Positions 52,109 to 60,954 of a stretch of 64,000 nucleotides of DNA are shown here, one piece after another. The stretch covers positions 1,054,001-1,118,000 of the forward strand of contig CAWFMM010000004.1 in assembly GCA_963817035.1 (NCBI GenBank), written 5' to 3'. This DNA is from AC-49 sp963817035. Lineage in GTDB: Bacteria > Actinomycetota > Thermoleophilia > Solirubrobacterales > Solirubrobacteraceae. Each line of letters begins with the position of its first letter. The first letter of the stretch is position 1. Both the position numbers and the translations under genes were made by a program. The notes under the pieces are model-generated. The model did no database searches and had not been told where the DNA came from. It saw only the letters and a program-made list of their open reading frames with translations.

Positions 52109-52375
52109 ATGGCGGCCCATTGGCCCATCGAACCGCGTGGCGACGTCCCCGGCAAGCACGATCTCACCGCAAGCCAGTGGCGTGCGCTCGCGCGCATCCG
52201 CGCCCGCCGGCCCGACGCCCTGCTGCTCTGGCAGCACCGGTCCGACGCGCGGGTGCTCGAGGTCAGTGCACCGCCGACTGCCGACGAGCCGTACCACCTG
52301 CTTGTCGCGATCGCCTTCAAGCCCGACGGCTCGGTCCGGGTCGAGCGACAGGACCCCGCGCATGACGATTCCTGA
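52109..52375 (+). CDS. Hypothetical protein, 88 residues
   Basis: MAAHWPIEPRGDVPGKHDL, then DALLLWQHRSDARVLEVSA and YHLLVAIAFKPDGSVRVERQ. Compact beta-alpha pattern, no signal. Not recognised. Located just upstream of the OmpR-type regulator, likely in the same transcript. Confidence 0.55.
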   Translation: MAAHWPIEPRGDVPGKHDLTASQWRALARIRARRPDALLLWQHRSDARVLEVSAPPTADEPYHLLVAIAFKPDGSVRVERQDPAHDDS

Positions 52376-52385
52376 ACGCGACATC

Positions 52386-53066
52386 ATGAATGCCATGGAA
52401 TCGGTGACGATCGGCCTCTGCGAGGATGACGCGGACCTGCGCTCCGTCCTCAGCCGGGCGCTGCGGGCTGAGAATCTCATCGTCAACGCGACCGCCACCG
52501 GCCACCAGGCGGTCGAGGCGTTCTCGGCGACCCCGCCCGATCTGATGATCCTCGACATCGGTCTGCCGGACGCCGACGGGCGCGACGTCTGTCAGGCGCT
52601 ACGGGCGCACGGTGTCCTGGCCCCGGTCCTGTTTCTCACCGCGCGCGGTGCGCTGACCGACCGCCTCTCGGGCTTCCACGCCGGCGGCGACGACTACCTG
52701 ACCAAGCCGTTCGCGCTCGCCGAGCTGATGGTCCGCGTGCGCGCGCTGCTGCGCCGCACCGAGCGTCGCGTCGACGGTCGAGCCACGGCCGGCGTGCACC
52801 TCGACCCGGCCTCCCACGCCATCCGGATCGGCGACCGATCACGCGCACTCACGCCGACCGAGTTCCGCCTGTTCGCCGTGCTCGTCGGGCGCCAGGGCCA
52901 GGTCGTGCGCCGCCATGAGCTCGTGGCGACGGGCTGGCCGGACGGCGCGATCGTGCACGACAACACGCTCGACGCGTATATCGGGCGCCTGCGACGCAAG
53001 CTGCGCGAGGTCGGCGGCGAGGTGGAGATCTCGACGGCGCGCGGGGTCGGGTACATGTTGCGGTGA
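52386..53066 (+). CDS. OmpR-family response regulator
   Basis: About 226 residues. Receiver: IGLCEDDADLRSVL, phospho-Asp in LMILDIGLPDADGRD, Lys in YLTKPFALAEL. The winged-helix output has SRALTPTEFRLFAVL, VVRRHELVATGWP and the recognition part NTLDAYIGRLRRKL, ending in RGVGYMLR. Starts at 52362, 52386 or 52395 are possible; I list the middle one. Coupled to the kinase (GTGA). Confidence 0.93.
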   Translation: MNAMESVTIGLCEDDADLRSVLSRALRAENLIVNATATGHQAVEAFSATPPDLMILDIGLPDADGRDVCQALRAHGVLAPVLFLTARGALTDRLSGFHAGGDDYLTKPFALAELMVRVRALLRRTERRVDGRATAGVHLDPASHAIRIGDRSRALTPTEFRLFAVLVGRQGQVVRRHELVATGWPDGAIVHDNTLDAYIGRLRRKLREVGGEVEISTARGVGYMLR

Positions 53067-54421
53067 GCCGGCTGCGGATCCGCGATCGCGTGACGATCGC
53101 CGCGGCGCTGACGCTGGCCGGCGGCCTTGCGGTGCTGACGCTCGCGGTCACGCTGCTGTTGGCCCAGCGCCTCGATCGCGACGCCTCGTCGGTCCTGCGC
53201 ACCCGCGCGAGCGCCGTCCTCACGACGTTGCAGGTCAAGGACGGTCGCGTCGGCGTCCGCGAGACGCTCAACGACGCACTGCTCGACCGCGACACGTGGG
53301 TGTTCGATGCGAGCGGAACGGTCGAGCGGCCACAGGCCTCCTCGGCGGACGCGCAGGCCGCCGCCGACCAGCTCGCGCACAGCGCCGGAGCGCGCACGCG
53401 GACGGTCGGCCAGACCAAGCTGCTGGCGGTGCCGGTGCTCGGCCCCGATCAGCGCCGAGCCGGAGCCATCGTCGTCGGGCTCTCGACCGTGCCATACCGC
53501 CACACGCTTCGCATCTCGCTGGCCGGCATGCTCGTTCTCGACCTGTTCGTCCTGATCGCCGGCGCACTCGTGGCGCGGCGCGCCGTCGGGATCGGCCTGC
53601 GGCCGGTCGCCGACATGACCGCCAAGGCCGCCGAATGGAGCGATCACGATCTCGACCAGCGCTTCGCGCTCGGCCCGCCACGCGATGAGCTGACCGCGCT
53701 GTCGGCGACCCTCGACGCGCTGCTGGCACGGATCGGCGCGAGCATGCGCCACGAGCAGCGTTTCTCGGCCGAGGTCGCCCACGAGCTCAACACGCCGTTG
53801 AGCGGGCTGCGAGCCGAGGCCGAGCTTGCGCTGCGCGATGGTGCGACGCCTGAAGAGACGCGCGACGCTCTGCGCCAGGTTCTGCGCAGCACCGATCGCA
53901 TGGCGGCGGTCATCAGCACGCTGCTCAGCGCGGCGCGCAGCGACGCCGAGCATTCGCCCGGCTCCAGCGACTCCGCCGACGCGCTGCGCAACGCCGTCGA
54001 TGGCGTCGCCGACCAGGCCGCCGAGCGCGGCATCGAGCTCGAGCTGTCGGTTCCGCAGCGCGCTCCGCTGGTCGGAGCCGAACGCGACATGGTCGCCCAG
54101 GCGCTCAATCCGCTGCTCGAGAATGCGATCCACCACGCCACGCACCGCGTCGATGTCAGCCTCGCGCGACGGGGTGAGCAGGTCGTCTTCGAAGTTCGCG
54201 ACGACGGTGCGGGCGTGGACCCCGACCGGCGCGATCGGATCTTCGAGCCGGGCATGAGCGATCGTGCGAGTGCCGGGCTCGGGCTCGCGCTGTCCCGGCG
54301 CCTCGCCCGCGCCTGCGCGGGCGATGTCGTTCTCGGCCCCTCAGACGTCGGAGGGGGCGCGTGCTTCGAGCTGCGCATTCCCGCCATCGATCAGTGGCAG
54401 CCGGAGCCCGCCATGCGCTGA
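53063..54421 (+). CDS. OmpR-type sensor histidine kinase
   Basis: A 452-residue kinase: helix 1 (ALTLAGGLAVLTLAVTLLL), a sensor loop of about 130 residues, helix 2 (LAGMLVLDLFVLIAGALVA), HAMP, a HisKA box FSAEVAHELNTPLSGL with the phospho-His, N-box ALNPLLENAIHHATH, G1 VRDDGAGVDPD and G2 GLGLALSRRLA. The 3' end overlaps the converging COG4705 gene by 81 bp. Confidence 0.93.
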   Translation: MSRLRIRDRVTIAAALTLAGGLAVLTLAVTLLLAQRLDRDASSVLRTRASAVLTTLQVKDGRVGVRETLNDALLDRDTWVFDASGTVERPQASSADAQAAADQLAHSAGARTRTVGQTKLLAVPVLGPDQRRAGAIVVGLSTVPYRHTLRISLAGMLVLDLFVLIAGALVARRAVGIGLRPVADMTAKAAEWSDHDLDQRFALGPPRDELTALSATLDALLARIGASMRHEQRFSAEVAHELNTPLSGLRAEAELALRDGATPEETRDALRQVLRSTDRMAAVISTLLSAARSDAEHSPGSSDSADALRNAVDGVADQAAERGIELELSVPQRAPLVGAERDMVAQALNPLLENAIHHATHRVDVSLARRGEQVVFEVRDDGAGVDPDRRDRIFEPGMSDRASAGLGLALSRRLARACAGDVVLGPSDVGGGACFELRIPAIDQWQPEPAMR

Positions 54422-55198
54422 GCGTCGCGGGGCCTGGATGTCGGGCTTGGTGGCCGCGACGTACGCGACGAGGCCCACGAAGATCACGAACATCACGACG
54501 CTGATCACCCCGTCGCCGAGGCCGAGGCCGCTCTTGGCCGGCGACTTCGCGAACCAGTCGGCGATCGAGGCGCCCAGCGGCCGGGTCACGACGTAGGCGG
54601 CCCAGAAGGCGAGGACCGGGTTGATCGCGCCGCGCCACCACGCGAGCGCCGGAATCGCGATCATCACCCCGAAGAGGATCGCGGATTGGAAGTAGCCGAG
54701 GTTCAGCGTGATCGCGGTCAGGTCGCCGAGTGCCGTCCCGAGCGCGAACGTGGCGAGCACGGCGACCCAGTAGAAGGTCTCGCGCCGCCGTGTCGTGATC
54801 GTGTGGATCGAGAGCGTGCCCTCGACGCGATGCCAGCAGACGAAGACGACGGCCACGACGAGCACGAAGAAGGGCGTCGTGATGGCGTACGGAACGCCCG
54901 CACCGCGATGCAGCCCGTCGGCGGCCATCGTCCCGAAGACGGCGACCATCATCACCGCGAACCAGTACGTCGGGGCGCGGTACTCCCGGGCACGGAACTG
55001 CAGCCATAGCGCGATGGCCAGGCCAAACAGCCCGACCACCGCCGCGAGCGGGATGCTCTTCTGGCCGAGGTAGTCCGACATCGCCTCGCCCATCCCGGTC
55101 GTGAGGATCTTGAGGATCCAGAACACGACGATGATCTCCGGGACCTTCGCCGCGCGCGGCTGGGGGAACGGGAGCTGGCGGGCGAAGCGGGGCGACAT
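54341..55198 (-). CDS. COG4705 polytopic membrane protein, second copy
   Basis: A 285-residue homologue of the protein at 46835: AKVPEIIVVFWILKILTTGMGEAMSDYL, LQFRAREYRAPTYWFAVM, TLSIHTITTRRRETFYWVAVLATFALGTALGDL, VVTRPLGASIADW. The tail after TKPDIQ (about 28 residues) has no counterpart in the first copy and lies in the overlap with the kinase gene. Transcription probably starts from the composite element at 55247-55309, 48 bp upstream. Confidence 0.82.
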   Translation of the reverse strand: MSPRFARQLPFPQPRAAKVPEIIVVFWILKILTTGMGEAMSDYLGQKSIPLAAVVGLFGLAIALWLQFRAREYRAPTYWFAVMMVAVFGTMAADGLHRGAGVPYAITTPFFVLVVAVVFVCWHRVEGTLSIHTITTRRRETFYWVAVLATFALGTALGDLTAITLNLGYFQSAILFGVMIAIPALAWWRGAINPVLAFWAAYVVTRPLGASIADWFAKSPAKSGLGLGDGVISVVMFVIFVGLVAYVAATKPDIQAPRRSAHGGLRLPLIDGGNAQLEARAPSDV

Positions 55199-55246
55199 CG
55201 TGTCGGTCCATCATCGTTGCGCGGTGCCCTTCTGACCATCGGCCGC

Positions 55247-55309
55247 GAGGCTGGACTTCGCCTCGCTGCTCTCATCCTCAGGTCGTACGGCGGTTCGCTC
55301 TCAGGTCGT
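55247..55309 (-). promoter_or_regulatory. Composite regulatory element A upstream of the COG4705 gene
   Basis: On the minus strand: CGACCTGAG, 23 bp later CGACCTGAGGATGAG, then 12 bases, then AAGTCCAGCCTC. The same parts at the same spacing occur at 59914-59976. The final block lies 48 bp before the COG4705 ATG. The first block also contains the TGA stop of the 66-residue gene. This fits a tandem activator site just upstream of a promoter. Confidence 0.7.
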
Positions 55310-55501
55310 ACGGCGTGCGCGCAGCACCGATGCGGCAAGCGCGCCGAGAACGGCGACCGGCAGCAGCCACCACGCGGCGACGCCGAGCGCCTGCACCGCC
55401 GCCGTCGCCCCGATCCCGAGGCAGACGACGATGAACATCAGCGGATCGTCGCCGATGACGAAGTCGTAGAGGAACGCCCCGAATGACCGTACTCGTCTCA
55501 T
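55301..55501 (-). CDS. Small two-helix membrane protein, 66 residues
   Basis: MRRVRSFGAFLYDFVIGDDP followed by two helices (LMFIVVCLGIGATAAVQAL; AWWLLPVAVLGALAASVL) and RARRTT. The ATG at 55501 overlaps the stop of the COG4280 gene, so the two are coupled. Positively charged ends put both termini inside. Function unknown. Confidence 0.72.
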   Translation of the reverse strand: MRRVRSFGAFLYDFVIGDDPLMFIVVCLGIGATAAVQALGVAAWWLLPVAVLGALAASVLRARRTT

Positions 55502-56235
55502 GCGGGGACCGGCCGGGGCGAACGTCGTACGAGCGCCACAAGGACGAGCGCCGCGCCGAGATAGAGGCCGATGAGTGCCGCGATCGCCGCGTCGCCCGCC
55601 GGCCAGTGCGCGCCCGCTCCCTCGGCTGCCCAGAACGTTCCGAACGACGTGAGCATCACCCCGACGGCGAACTTCAGCGTGTTCTCCGGCACTCGGCTGA
55701 GCGGCGCGCGGGCGAGCACGCCGGCGATGACCACGACGACGATCGCGACGGCCGCGGCGATCACTGCGAGCGGGACGTTGCCCTGGTTGCTGCCGAAGGT
55801 CACGACGATGAACGCGACCTCCAACCCCTCGAGCAGCACGCCCTTGAAGCTGACGGTGAACGCGTAGGGATCGATCGACGCGCCGGACGAGCCGGCGGCC
55901 CGCAGCTCCTCGACCTCGTGCGCGTAGATCGCGTCCTCGTCGTGCAGCGCCTTGAGACCACCGGCGCGGAGAATCGCCTTGCGCAACCACTGCAGGCCGA
56001 ACGTGAGGAGGAGCCCGCCGACGACGAGCCGCAGGACGCCGATCGGCAGCTTCGTGAGGGCGGGGCCGAGGAGCGCAACGATCACCGCCAGGAGCGTGAG
56101 GGCGCTCGCGACGCCGATCCACGCAGAACGCCAGTCCCGTGTGATGCCCGCAGCCAGCACGATCGTCACCGCCTCGACGCCTTCGACGGCGCAGGCCAGG
56201 AAGACCGCGCCGAAGAGCAGGAGGTCGCGACTCAC
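55498..56235 (-). CDS. COG4280 integral membrane protein
   Basis: A 245-residue protein with six or seven helices in two similar halves, as in the COG4280 and TMEM165-like families: LFGAVFLACAVEGVEAVTIVLAAG and VSFKGVLLEGLEVAFIVVTFG share the E-G-x-E-A/V motif (Glu pairs in the membrane). This suggests a cation exporter, though the ion is unknown. The GTG at 56235 overlaps the regulator stop. Confidence 0.75.
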   Translation of the reverse strand: MSRDLLLFGAVFLACAVEGVEAVTIVLAAGITRDWRSAWIGVASALTLLAVIVALLGPALTKLPIGVLRLVVGGLLLTFGLQWLRKAILRAGGLKALHDEDAIYAHEVEELRAAGSSGASIDPYAFTVSFKGVLLEGLEVAFIVVTFGSNQGNVPLAVIAAAVAIVVVVIAGVLARAPLSRVPENTLKFAVGVMLTSFGTFWAAEGAGAHWPAGDAAIAALIGLYLGAALVLVALVRRSPRPVPA

Positions 56236-56900
56236 GCCCCGGGTGCCACCAGTCCACGGTCATAGGCGAGCACGACGATCTGCACGCGATCGCGGAGTTG
56301 AAGCTTGGCCAGGATGTGTCCGACATGGGTCTTGACCGTGGCTTCCGAGAGCACGAGCTCGTCGGCGATCTCGGCATTCGAGAGTCCGCGGGCGACCGCG
56401 AGCATCACCTCGCGCTCGCGTGGCGTCAGCAGCTCGAGAACCGGGTCGGGGTCGGTCGCCTCGCCGCCGGCGGGCAGCCGGTGGGCGAGCGTGGCCAGGA
56501 GGCGTCGCGTCGTGCTCGGCGCAACGACCGCATCACCGCTGGCCACGGCGCGGATCGCCGACAGCAGATCCGCGGGTGGCGCGTCCTTGAGCAGGAAGCC
56601 ACTCGCGCCGGCCCGCAGCGCGGCGTGCGCGTACTCGTCGAGATCGAACGTCGTGAGGATGATGATCCGCGACCGGCTCCCCGAGGATACGATCGCCCGC
56701 GTCGCCTCGAGGCCGTCGGTGCCCGGCATTCGCACGTCCATCAGTACGACGTCCGGGGCCAGGCGCTCGACCAGCTCGATTGCCTCCTTGCCATCGGCAG
56801 CCTCCCCGGCGACGACGAGGTCGGGCTGCGCGTCGAAGACCATGCGAAAGCCCATCCGCAGGAGCTCCTGATCGTCGACCAGGACGATGCTCGTCGTCAT
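56232..56900 (-). CDS. NarL/FixJ-family response regulator
   Basis: A 222-residue regulator: VLVDDQELLRMGF, phospho-Asp in VVLMDVRMPGTDG, Lys in FLLKDA, and output LLTPREREVMLAVARGLSNAEIADELVLSEATVKTHV. Complete and canonical. ATG at 56900 overlaps the kinase stop. The likely binder of the composite elements A and B that flank its operon. Confidence 0.94.
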   Translation of the reverse strand: MTTSIVLVDDQELLRMGFRMVFDAQPDLVVAGEAADGKEAIELVERLAPDVVLMDVRMPGTDGLEATRAIVSSGSRSRIIILTTFDLDEYAHAALRAGASGFLLKDAPPADLLSAIRAVASGDAVVAPSTTRRLLATLAHRLPAGGEATDPDPVLELLTPREREVMLAVARGLSNAEIADELVLSEATVKTHVGHILAKLQLRDRVQIVVLAYDRGLVAPGA

Positions 56901-58081
56901 ACCGGCACCACGACCTCCGGCGGCCCGATCGCCAGTCGCGTGGCAATCTGCCAGCCGCCATCGGGATGCGGCCCGGCTTCGACGACCCCGCCGTAGACCG
57001 CGGCGCGCTCGCGCATGCCCCGCAGCCCGCCGCCCTCCTGGATCTCCGTCCCGGCGAGCGCGCTCCCGGTGTCGCGCACCTCGACGAAGACCTCGTCCCC
57101 CGTGCAGCACAACGACACCGAGACCTCGGAGTCGTCGCCGGAGTGCTTCAGCGCGTTGGTGAGCGCCTCCTGGACGATGCGGTGAGCCGTGAGCTGCAGG
57201 CCGGGCTCGAGGTCGGCCGTCTCGCCGGACACGCGGTAATCGACCGCGATGCCGGCCGCGCGCATGCGTTCGACGAGCGCGTCGATCTGCGCGATCCCCG
57301 GTTGAGGCGCCAGGGCGGGCTCGGTCTCGTCGCGCAGCACGCCGAGGAGGCGTCGCATCTCGGTCAGCGCTTGACGCCCGGTGCGCGAGGCGGTCGTCAT
57401 CGCGGTCCGCGCCCGATCGGGCGCGTCGGCGACCTGGTAGCTGGCGCCGTCGGCGAGGGCGATCATCACCGAGAGATGGTGGGCGACGATGTCGTGCATG
57501 TCGCGGGCGATCCGAGCGCGCTCCGCTGCGGCCGAGAGCCGTCCCTGCTGATCGCGCTCGTACTCCAATCGCGCCGCACGCTCGTGCAGCGAAACGACCA
57601 GCGCGCGGCGGCTGCGCATGCTCATGCCCAGCACCCCGGCCGCGGTGGCGAGGCCGGACAATCCGATCCAGACCTTCACGGGTTCGCTGACGCCCCAGCG
57701 CAGCGTGGCGAGCACGATCCCGATCTCGAGCACCCCGGCGGCGACGACCGTGGTCGTCGTCGACTCGGAGACGGCGAGCGAGTACAGCGCGACAAGCAGA
57801 GCAACGTCGCCGAACGCGCGAACATCGGCCAGCCATTGTGCGAACGCGACGATTGCGATCGCGGCGAACACGGCGCGTGGATGGCGCCGGCGCCAGAGCA
57901 GCGGCAGGATCAGGGCGGCGCTGAAGGCCAGGCTGGCGGCGCCGAGACCGTGGTTGACCGCCGCGGCCATGACGAGCAGCCCCGCGACGATGCTCGCGTC
58001 CAGCGCCCACGGATGGCGAGCGCCGAAGTCCCAGACTCGCGACGGCATGTGCTCGCCGGGCGGATCGATGGCAACGCTCAT
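56897..58081 (-). CDS. NarL-type sensor histidine kinase
   Basis: A 394-residue kinase. Four to six helices in residues 25-165 (ASIVAGLLVMAAAVNHGL, VALLVALYSLAVS, VWIGLSGLATAAGVL) with short loops, so it senses in the membrane. The HisKA_3 box is ERARIARDMHDIVAHHLSVM; N-box VQEALTNALKHSG; G-box VEVRDTGSAL, GGLRGMRERAAVYGG. Such membrane-embedded kinases beside ABC exporters often detect antibiotics or envelope stress. It starts 23 bases after the permease stop. Confidence 0.93.
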   Translation of the reverse strand: MSVAIDPPGEHMPSRVWDFGARHPWALDASIVAGLLVMAAAVNHGLGAASLAFSAALILPLLWRRRHPRAVFAAIAIVAFAQWLADVRAFGDVALLVALYSLAVSESTTTTVVAAGVLEIGIVLATLRWGVSEPVKVWIGLSGLATAAGVLGMSMRSRRALVVSLHERAARLEYERDQQGRLSAAAERARIARDMHDIVAHHLSVMIALADGASYQVADAPDRARTAMTTASRTGRQALTEMRRLLGVLRDETEPALAPQPGIAQIDALVERMRAAGIAVDYRVSGETADLEPGLQLTAHRIVQEALTNALKHSGDDSEVSVSLCCTGDEVFVEVRDTGSALAGTEIQEGGGLRGMRERAAVYGGVVEAGPHPDGGWQIATRLAIGPPEVVVPV

Positions 58082-58104
58082 GCTGCTCACCGTAGCCGGA
58101 CGCC

Positions 58105-58926
58105 TCAGGCATCGCGTCGCATCAGGCTGACCGCGCCGGCGCCCAGCGCCAGCGCGGCGTAGCCGCAGAACAGCGCGAACCCGACCCACGTCCCGAGATG
58201 GCGGCCATCGTCGAAGCTGCTCGTGGCGATCGTGGTGCCCGCGTTGAGGGGCAGATACGGCCAGATCGCGTCGCTCATGCTCGCCGGCAGGATCGCGGTG
58301 ATCCCCGGGAGTACGAACAGCAGGAACACGAACACGGCGATCGCGCCGGCGGTGTTGCGGATCAGCGCTCCGAGGCCGATCGACAGGAGCCCGAGCACGG
58401 TGAGGAACAGGGCCACCCCGATCACGGCGCGCAGCGCATGGGGATCGCCGAGCGAGTGCTGCACGTGGTGGCGCGTGGCGACCGCCTGGACGACAAAGAA
58501 CGCGACGAGCGCTGAGATCAGCATCAGCACGAACGTCACAGCGGCGAACACGACCGCCTTGGCCCACAGCATGGGGAGGCGATGCGGCACGGCCATCAAG
58601 CTCGAGCGGATCATCCCGGTGGAGTACTCGCCAGTGATGACCATCACCCCGAGCACACCGATCGCCAGCTGCGCGAGGTGGTACCCACCGACCGCGTTGT
58701 CGATCGAGTCGTAGCGCAGCTGCTCGATGACGTTCATGCTGCTCCAGCGGCCCATCTGGGCCAGGGCGATGGCCAGCGCGAGCAGGATCATCATCGCCAC
58801 GGCGGCAAGCAGCGAGTACCGCGTCGAGCGCAGCGAGATGAGCTTCGTCCACTCCGACCGCACGACGCGCGGGAACGTCACCGCGCGGCGGTGGGTCTGC
58901 GTCGCGATCGTGGCGTCGGCGCTCAC
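58105..58926 (-). CDS. ABC-2-type transporter permease
   Basis: A 273-residue membrane subunit: RVVRSEWTKLISLRSTRYSLL (typical ABC-2 start), then VMVITGEYSTGMIRSSL, and five more helices. The E-Y-x-T-G-M-I-R motif marks the ABC-2 export family. GTG start at 58926 overlaps the ATPase stop. Pairs with the ATPase at 58923. Confidence 0.9.
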   Translation of the reverse strand: MSADATIATQTHRRAVTFPRVVRSEWTKLISLRSTRYSLLAAVAMMILLALAIALAQMGRWSSMNVIEQLRYDSIDNAVGGYHLAQLAIGVLGVMVITGEYSTGMIRSSLMAVPHRLPMLWAKAVVFAAVTFVLMLISALVAFFVVQAVATRHHVQHSLGDPHALRAVIGVALFLTVLGLLSIGLGALIRNTAGAIAVFVFLLFVLPGITAILPASMSDAIWPYLPLNAGTTIATSSFDDGRHLGTWVGFALFCGYAALALGAGAVSLMRRDA

Positions 58927-59870
58927 GCGACCTCCTCCAGCTCCGCGGTTGTGGCCGGGCTCAGCGCGCCGGCGTGGTACTCGACCGCCTCGCCGGTGAG
59001 CGCCATGTATGCCTCCTCGAGCGATGCCGTGCGCGGCGTCAGCTCGTGTAGGACGATCGAGTCGCGGGCCGCGATCTCGCCGATCTGCTGGTGGCTGAGC
59101 CCGTGCACGTTGAACCCGCCGTCGGGGTCGGGCTCGATCCGGACGCCGGGCCGCGTCAGGGCTTCACGCAGCTTGGCGACGTGCGGGGTGCTCACCCGCA
59201 CGGCGCTGCCGGCGGACGCCTGAGCGACGATCGCGGCGACCGAGGTGTCCGCGATCAGGCGGCCCCGCCCGATCACGACGACGTGCTCGGCGGTCATCGC
59301 CATCTCGCTCATCAGGTGAGAGGACAGGAACACCGTCCGGCCCTGGTCGGCCAGGTCCTTGAGCAGAGTGCGGATCCAGCGGATCCCCTCGGGATCGAGC
59401 CCATTCGATGGCTCGTCGAGGACTACCACCCCCGGGTCGCCGAGCAGCGCAGATGCGATTCCCAGGCGCTGGCCCATTCCGAGCGAGAAGTTCCCTGCGC
59501 GCTTGCGGGCCACGTCCTCGAGCCCGACGAGATCGATGACCTCGTTGACGCGACGGCGGGGGATGCCGTGGGTCTGCGCCATCGCGAGCAGATGGTTGTA
59601 GGCCGACCGCCCGGTGTGGACGGCGCGCGCCTCGAGCAGCGCGCCGACCTCGTGCAGCGGCGCGCCAAAATCGCGGTACGCCTTGCCGTTGACCGTCGCC
59701 TGGCCGTACGTCGGTGCGTCGAGGCCGAGGATGATCCGCATGAGCGTCGACTTTCCCGCGCCGTTGGGCCCGAGGAAGCCGGTGACGATTCCCGGCTGCA
59801 CCGTGAACGTGAGGTCGTTGACCGCGATCTTGTCGCCGTAGCGCTTGGTCACGTGGTCGATCTCGATCAT
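58923..59870 (-). CDS. ABC transporter ATP-binding protein (exporter type)
   Basis: 315 residues from the ATG at 59870 (MIEIDHVTKRYGD). Walker A GPNGAGKST, signature SLGMGQRLGIA, Walker B VVVLDEPSNGLDP. The long C-terminal extension (about 220-315) is that of ABC-2 drug or peptide exporters. The first gene of the operon ATPase-permease-kinase-regulator-COG4280-66aa; element B lies 43 bp upstream. Confidence 0.93.
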   Translation of the reverse strand: MIEIDHVTKRYGDKIAVNDLTFTVQPGIVTGFLGPNGAGKSTLMRIILGLDAPTYGQATVNGKAYRDFGAPLHEVGALLEARAVHTGRSAYNHLLAMAQTHGIPRRRVNEVIDLVGLEDVARKRAGNFSLGMGQRLGIASALLGDPGVVVLDEPSNGLDPEGIRWIRTLLKDLADQGRTVFLSSHLMSEMAMTAEHVVVIGRGRLIADTSVAAIVAQASAGSAVRVSTPHVAKLREALTRPGVRIEPDPDGGFNVHGLSHQQIGEIAARDSIVLHELTPRTASLEEAYMALTGEAVEYHAGALSPATTAELEEVA

Positions 59871-59913
59871 GTGAGCATCATGGCGAGCGCGCGGGGCCGC
59901 CACAATCGCTCAT

Positions 59914-59976
59914 GAGGCTGGACTTTGCGCCCGGCGTCTCAACCGCAGGTCGCAGGCGCTCTCATCCTCAGGTCGC
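59914..59976 (-). promoter_or_regulatory. Composite regulatory element B upstream of the ABC exporter operon
   Basis: On the minus strand: CGACCTGAGGATGAG, 23 bp later CGACCTGCGGTTGAG, 12 bases, then AAGTCCAGCCTC. Same order, spacing and total length (63 bp) as element A. The final block is 43 bp before the ATPase ATG. The outer block carries the TGA stop of the upstream fbpC-like gene. Confidence 0.7.
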
Positions 59977-60954
59977 GGCGCGCTCGGGCATGAGATGCAC
60001 GGTCGGCGGCAGCTCCACCGAGACTCGCTGGCCGACCTCCGGGCTCTCGCTCCCCAGCGTGCGGGCGACCAGCGCGTCCTGACCGGCTGGGCCTTCGCAG
60101 CGCAGGTGGACGCGCGCGTCATGGCCGAAGTACTCAACTGACTCGACGACCGCGGTGCGCCATGCGCCGTCGTCGGGCGCCGTGAGCCGCATGTCCTCAG
60201 GGCGCACGAGCAGCAGTCCGTCGTCGGTCGGCAGCAGGTTCGCGTCGCCGAGGAAGCGGGCGGTGTCGGCGTCGACCGGCGTGCGGTAGAGCTCCTGCGG
60301 CGTGCCGGCCTGCGCAATCCGCCCGTCGCGCAGGAGCGCGACGTGATCGGCGAGCGAGAGCGCCTCGTCCTGGTCGTGGGTGACGAGGATCGTGGTCGTG
60401 CCGAGTTCGCGGAGCGCCGCGCGGATGTCGTTGCGCGTCGTGACGCGGAGATCCGGATCGAGCGCGCTGAACGGCTCGTCGAGGAGGACGACCGCGGGGC
60501 GGGGGGCGAGCGCACGGGCGAGCGCGACGCGCTGCTGCTGGCCCCCTGAGAGCTCGTGCGGCCGGCGGTGCTCGAGGCCGGCGAGGCCGAGCGAGTCGAT
60601 CAGTTCCGCGACCCGCTCGCCGCCGCGACGCTCGCTGCGCGGCAGTCCGAACGCGATGTTGGCGCGCACGTCGAGGTGCGGGAACAGCGCGCCCTCCTGG
60701 GGGAGGTGCCCGACGCGCCGCCGGCTCGCGGCCAGGCGCCGCACGCCGTCGTCGACCATCGTCTCGCCGATCTGCACGTGCCCCCGATCGGCCGATTCGA
60801 AGCCGGCGAGCACGCGCAGCAGGGTGCTCTTTCCGCAGCCCGAGGCGCCGAGGACGGCGACGAACTGCCCGGCAGGCACGTCGAGGTCGAGCCCGTCGAG
60901 GACGGTCGTCGCGCCGTAGGACTTCTCGAGACCGCGGACGCTGACCGTGTTCAT
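59968..60954 (-). CDS. fbpC: Fe3+-type ABC importer ATP-binding protein
   Basis: 328 residues: Walker A GASGCGKST, Q-loop HLPQEGALFPHLDV, signature LSGGQQQRVALARAL, Walker B VVLLDEPFSALD, H-loop VTHDQDEAL. A C-terminal TOBE regulatory domain (LLVRPEDMRLT, HVRLRCEG-like VHLRCEG) follows, as in FbpC/PotA importers. Overlaps the permease by four bases. The ligand is inferred from the binding protein. Confidence 0.9.
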   Translation of the reverse strand: MNTVSVRGLEKSYGATTVLDGLDLDVPAGQFVAVLGASGCGKSTLLRVLAGFESADRGHVQIGETMVDDGVRRLAASRRRVGHLPQEGALFPHLDVRANIAFGLPRSERRGGERVAELIDSLGLAGLEHRRPHELSGGQQQRVALARALAPRPAVVLLDEPFSALDPDLRVTTRNDIRAALRELGTTTILVTHDQDEALSLADHVALLRDGRIAQAGTPQELYRTPVDADTARFLGDANLLPTDDGLLLVRPEDMRLTAPDDGAWRTAVVESVEYFGHDARVHLRCEGPAGQDALVARTLGSESPEVGQRVSVELPPTVHLMPERAAT

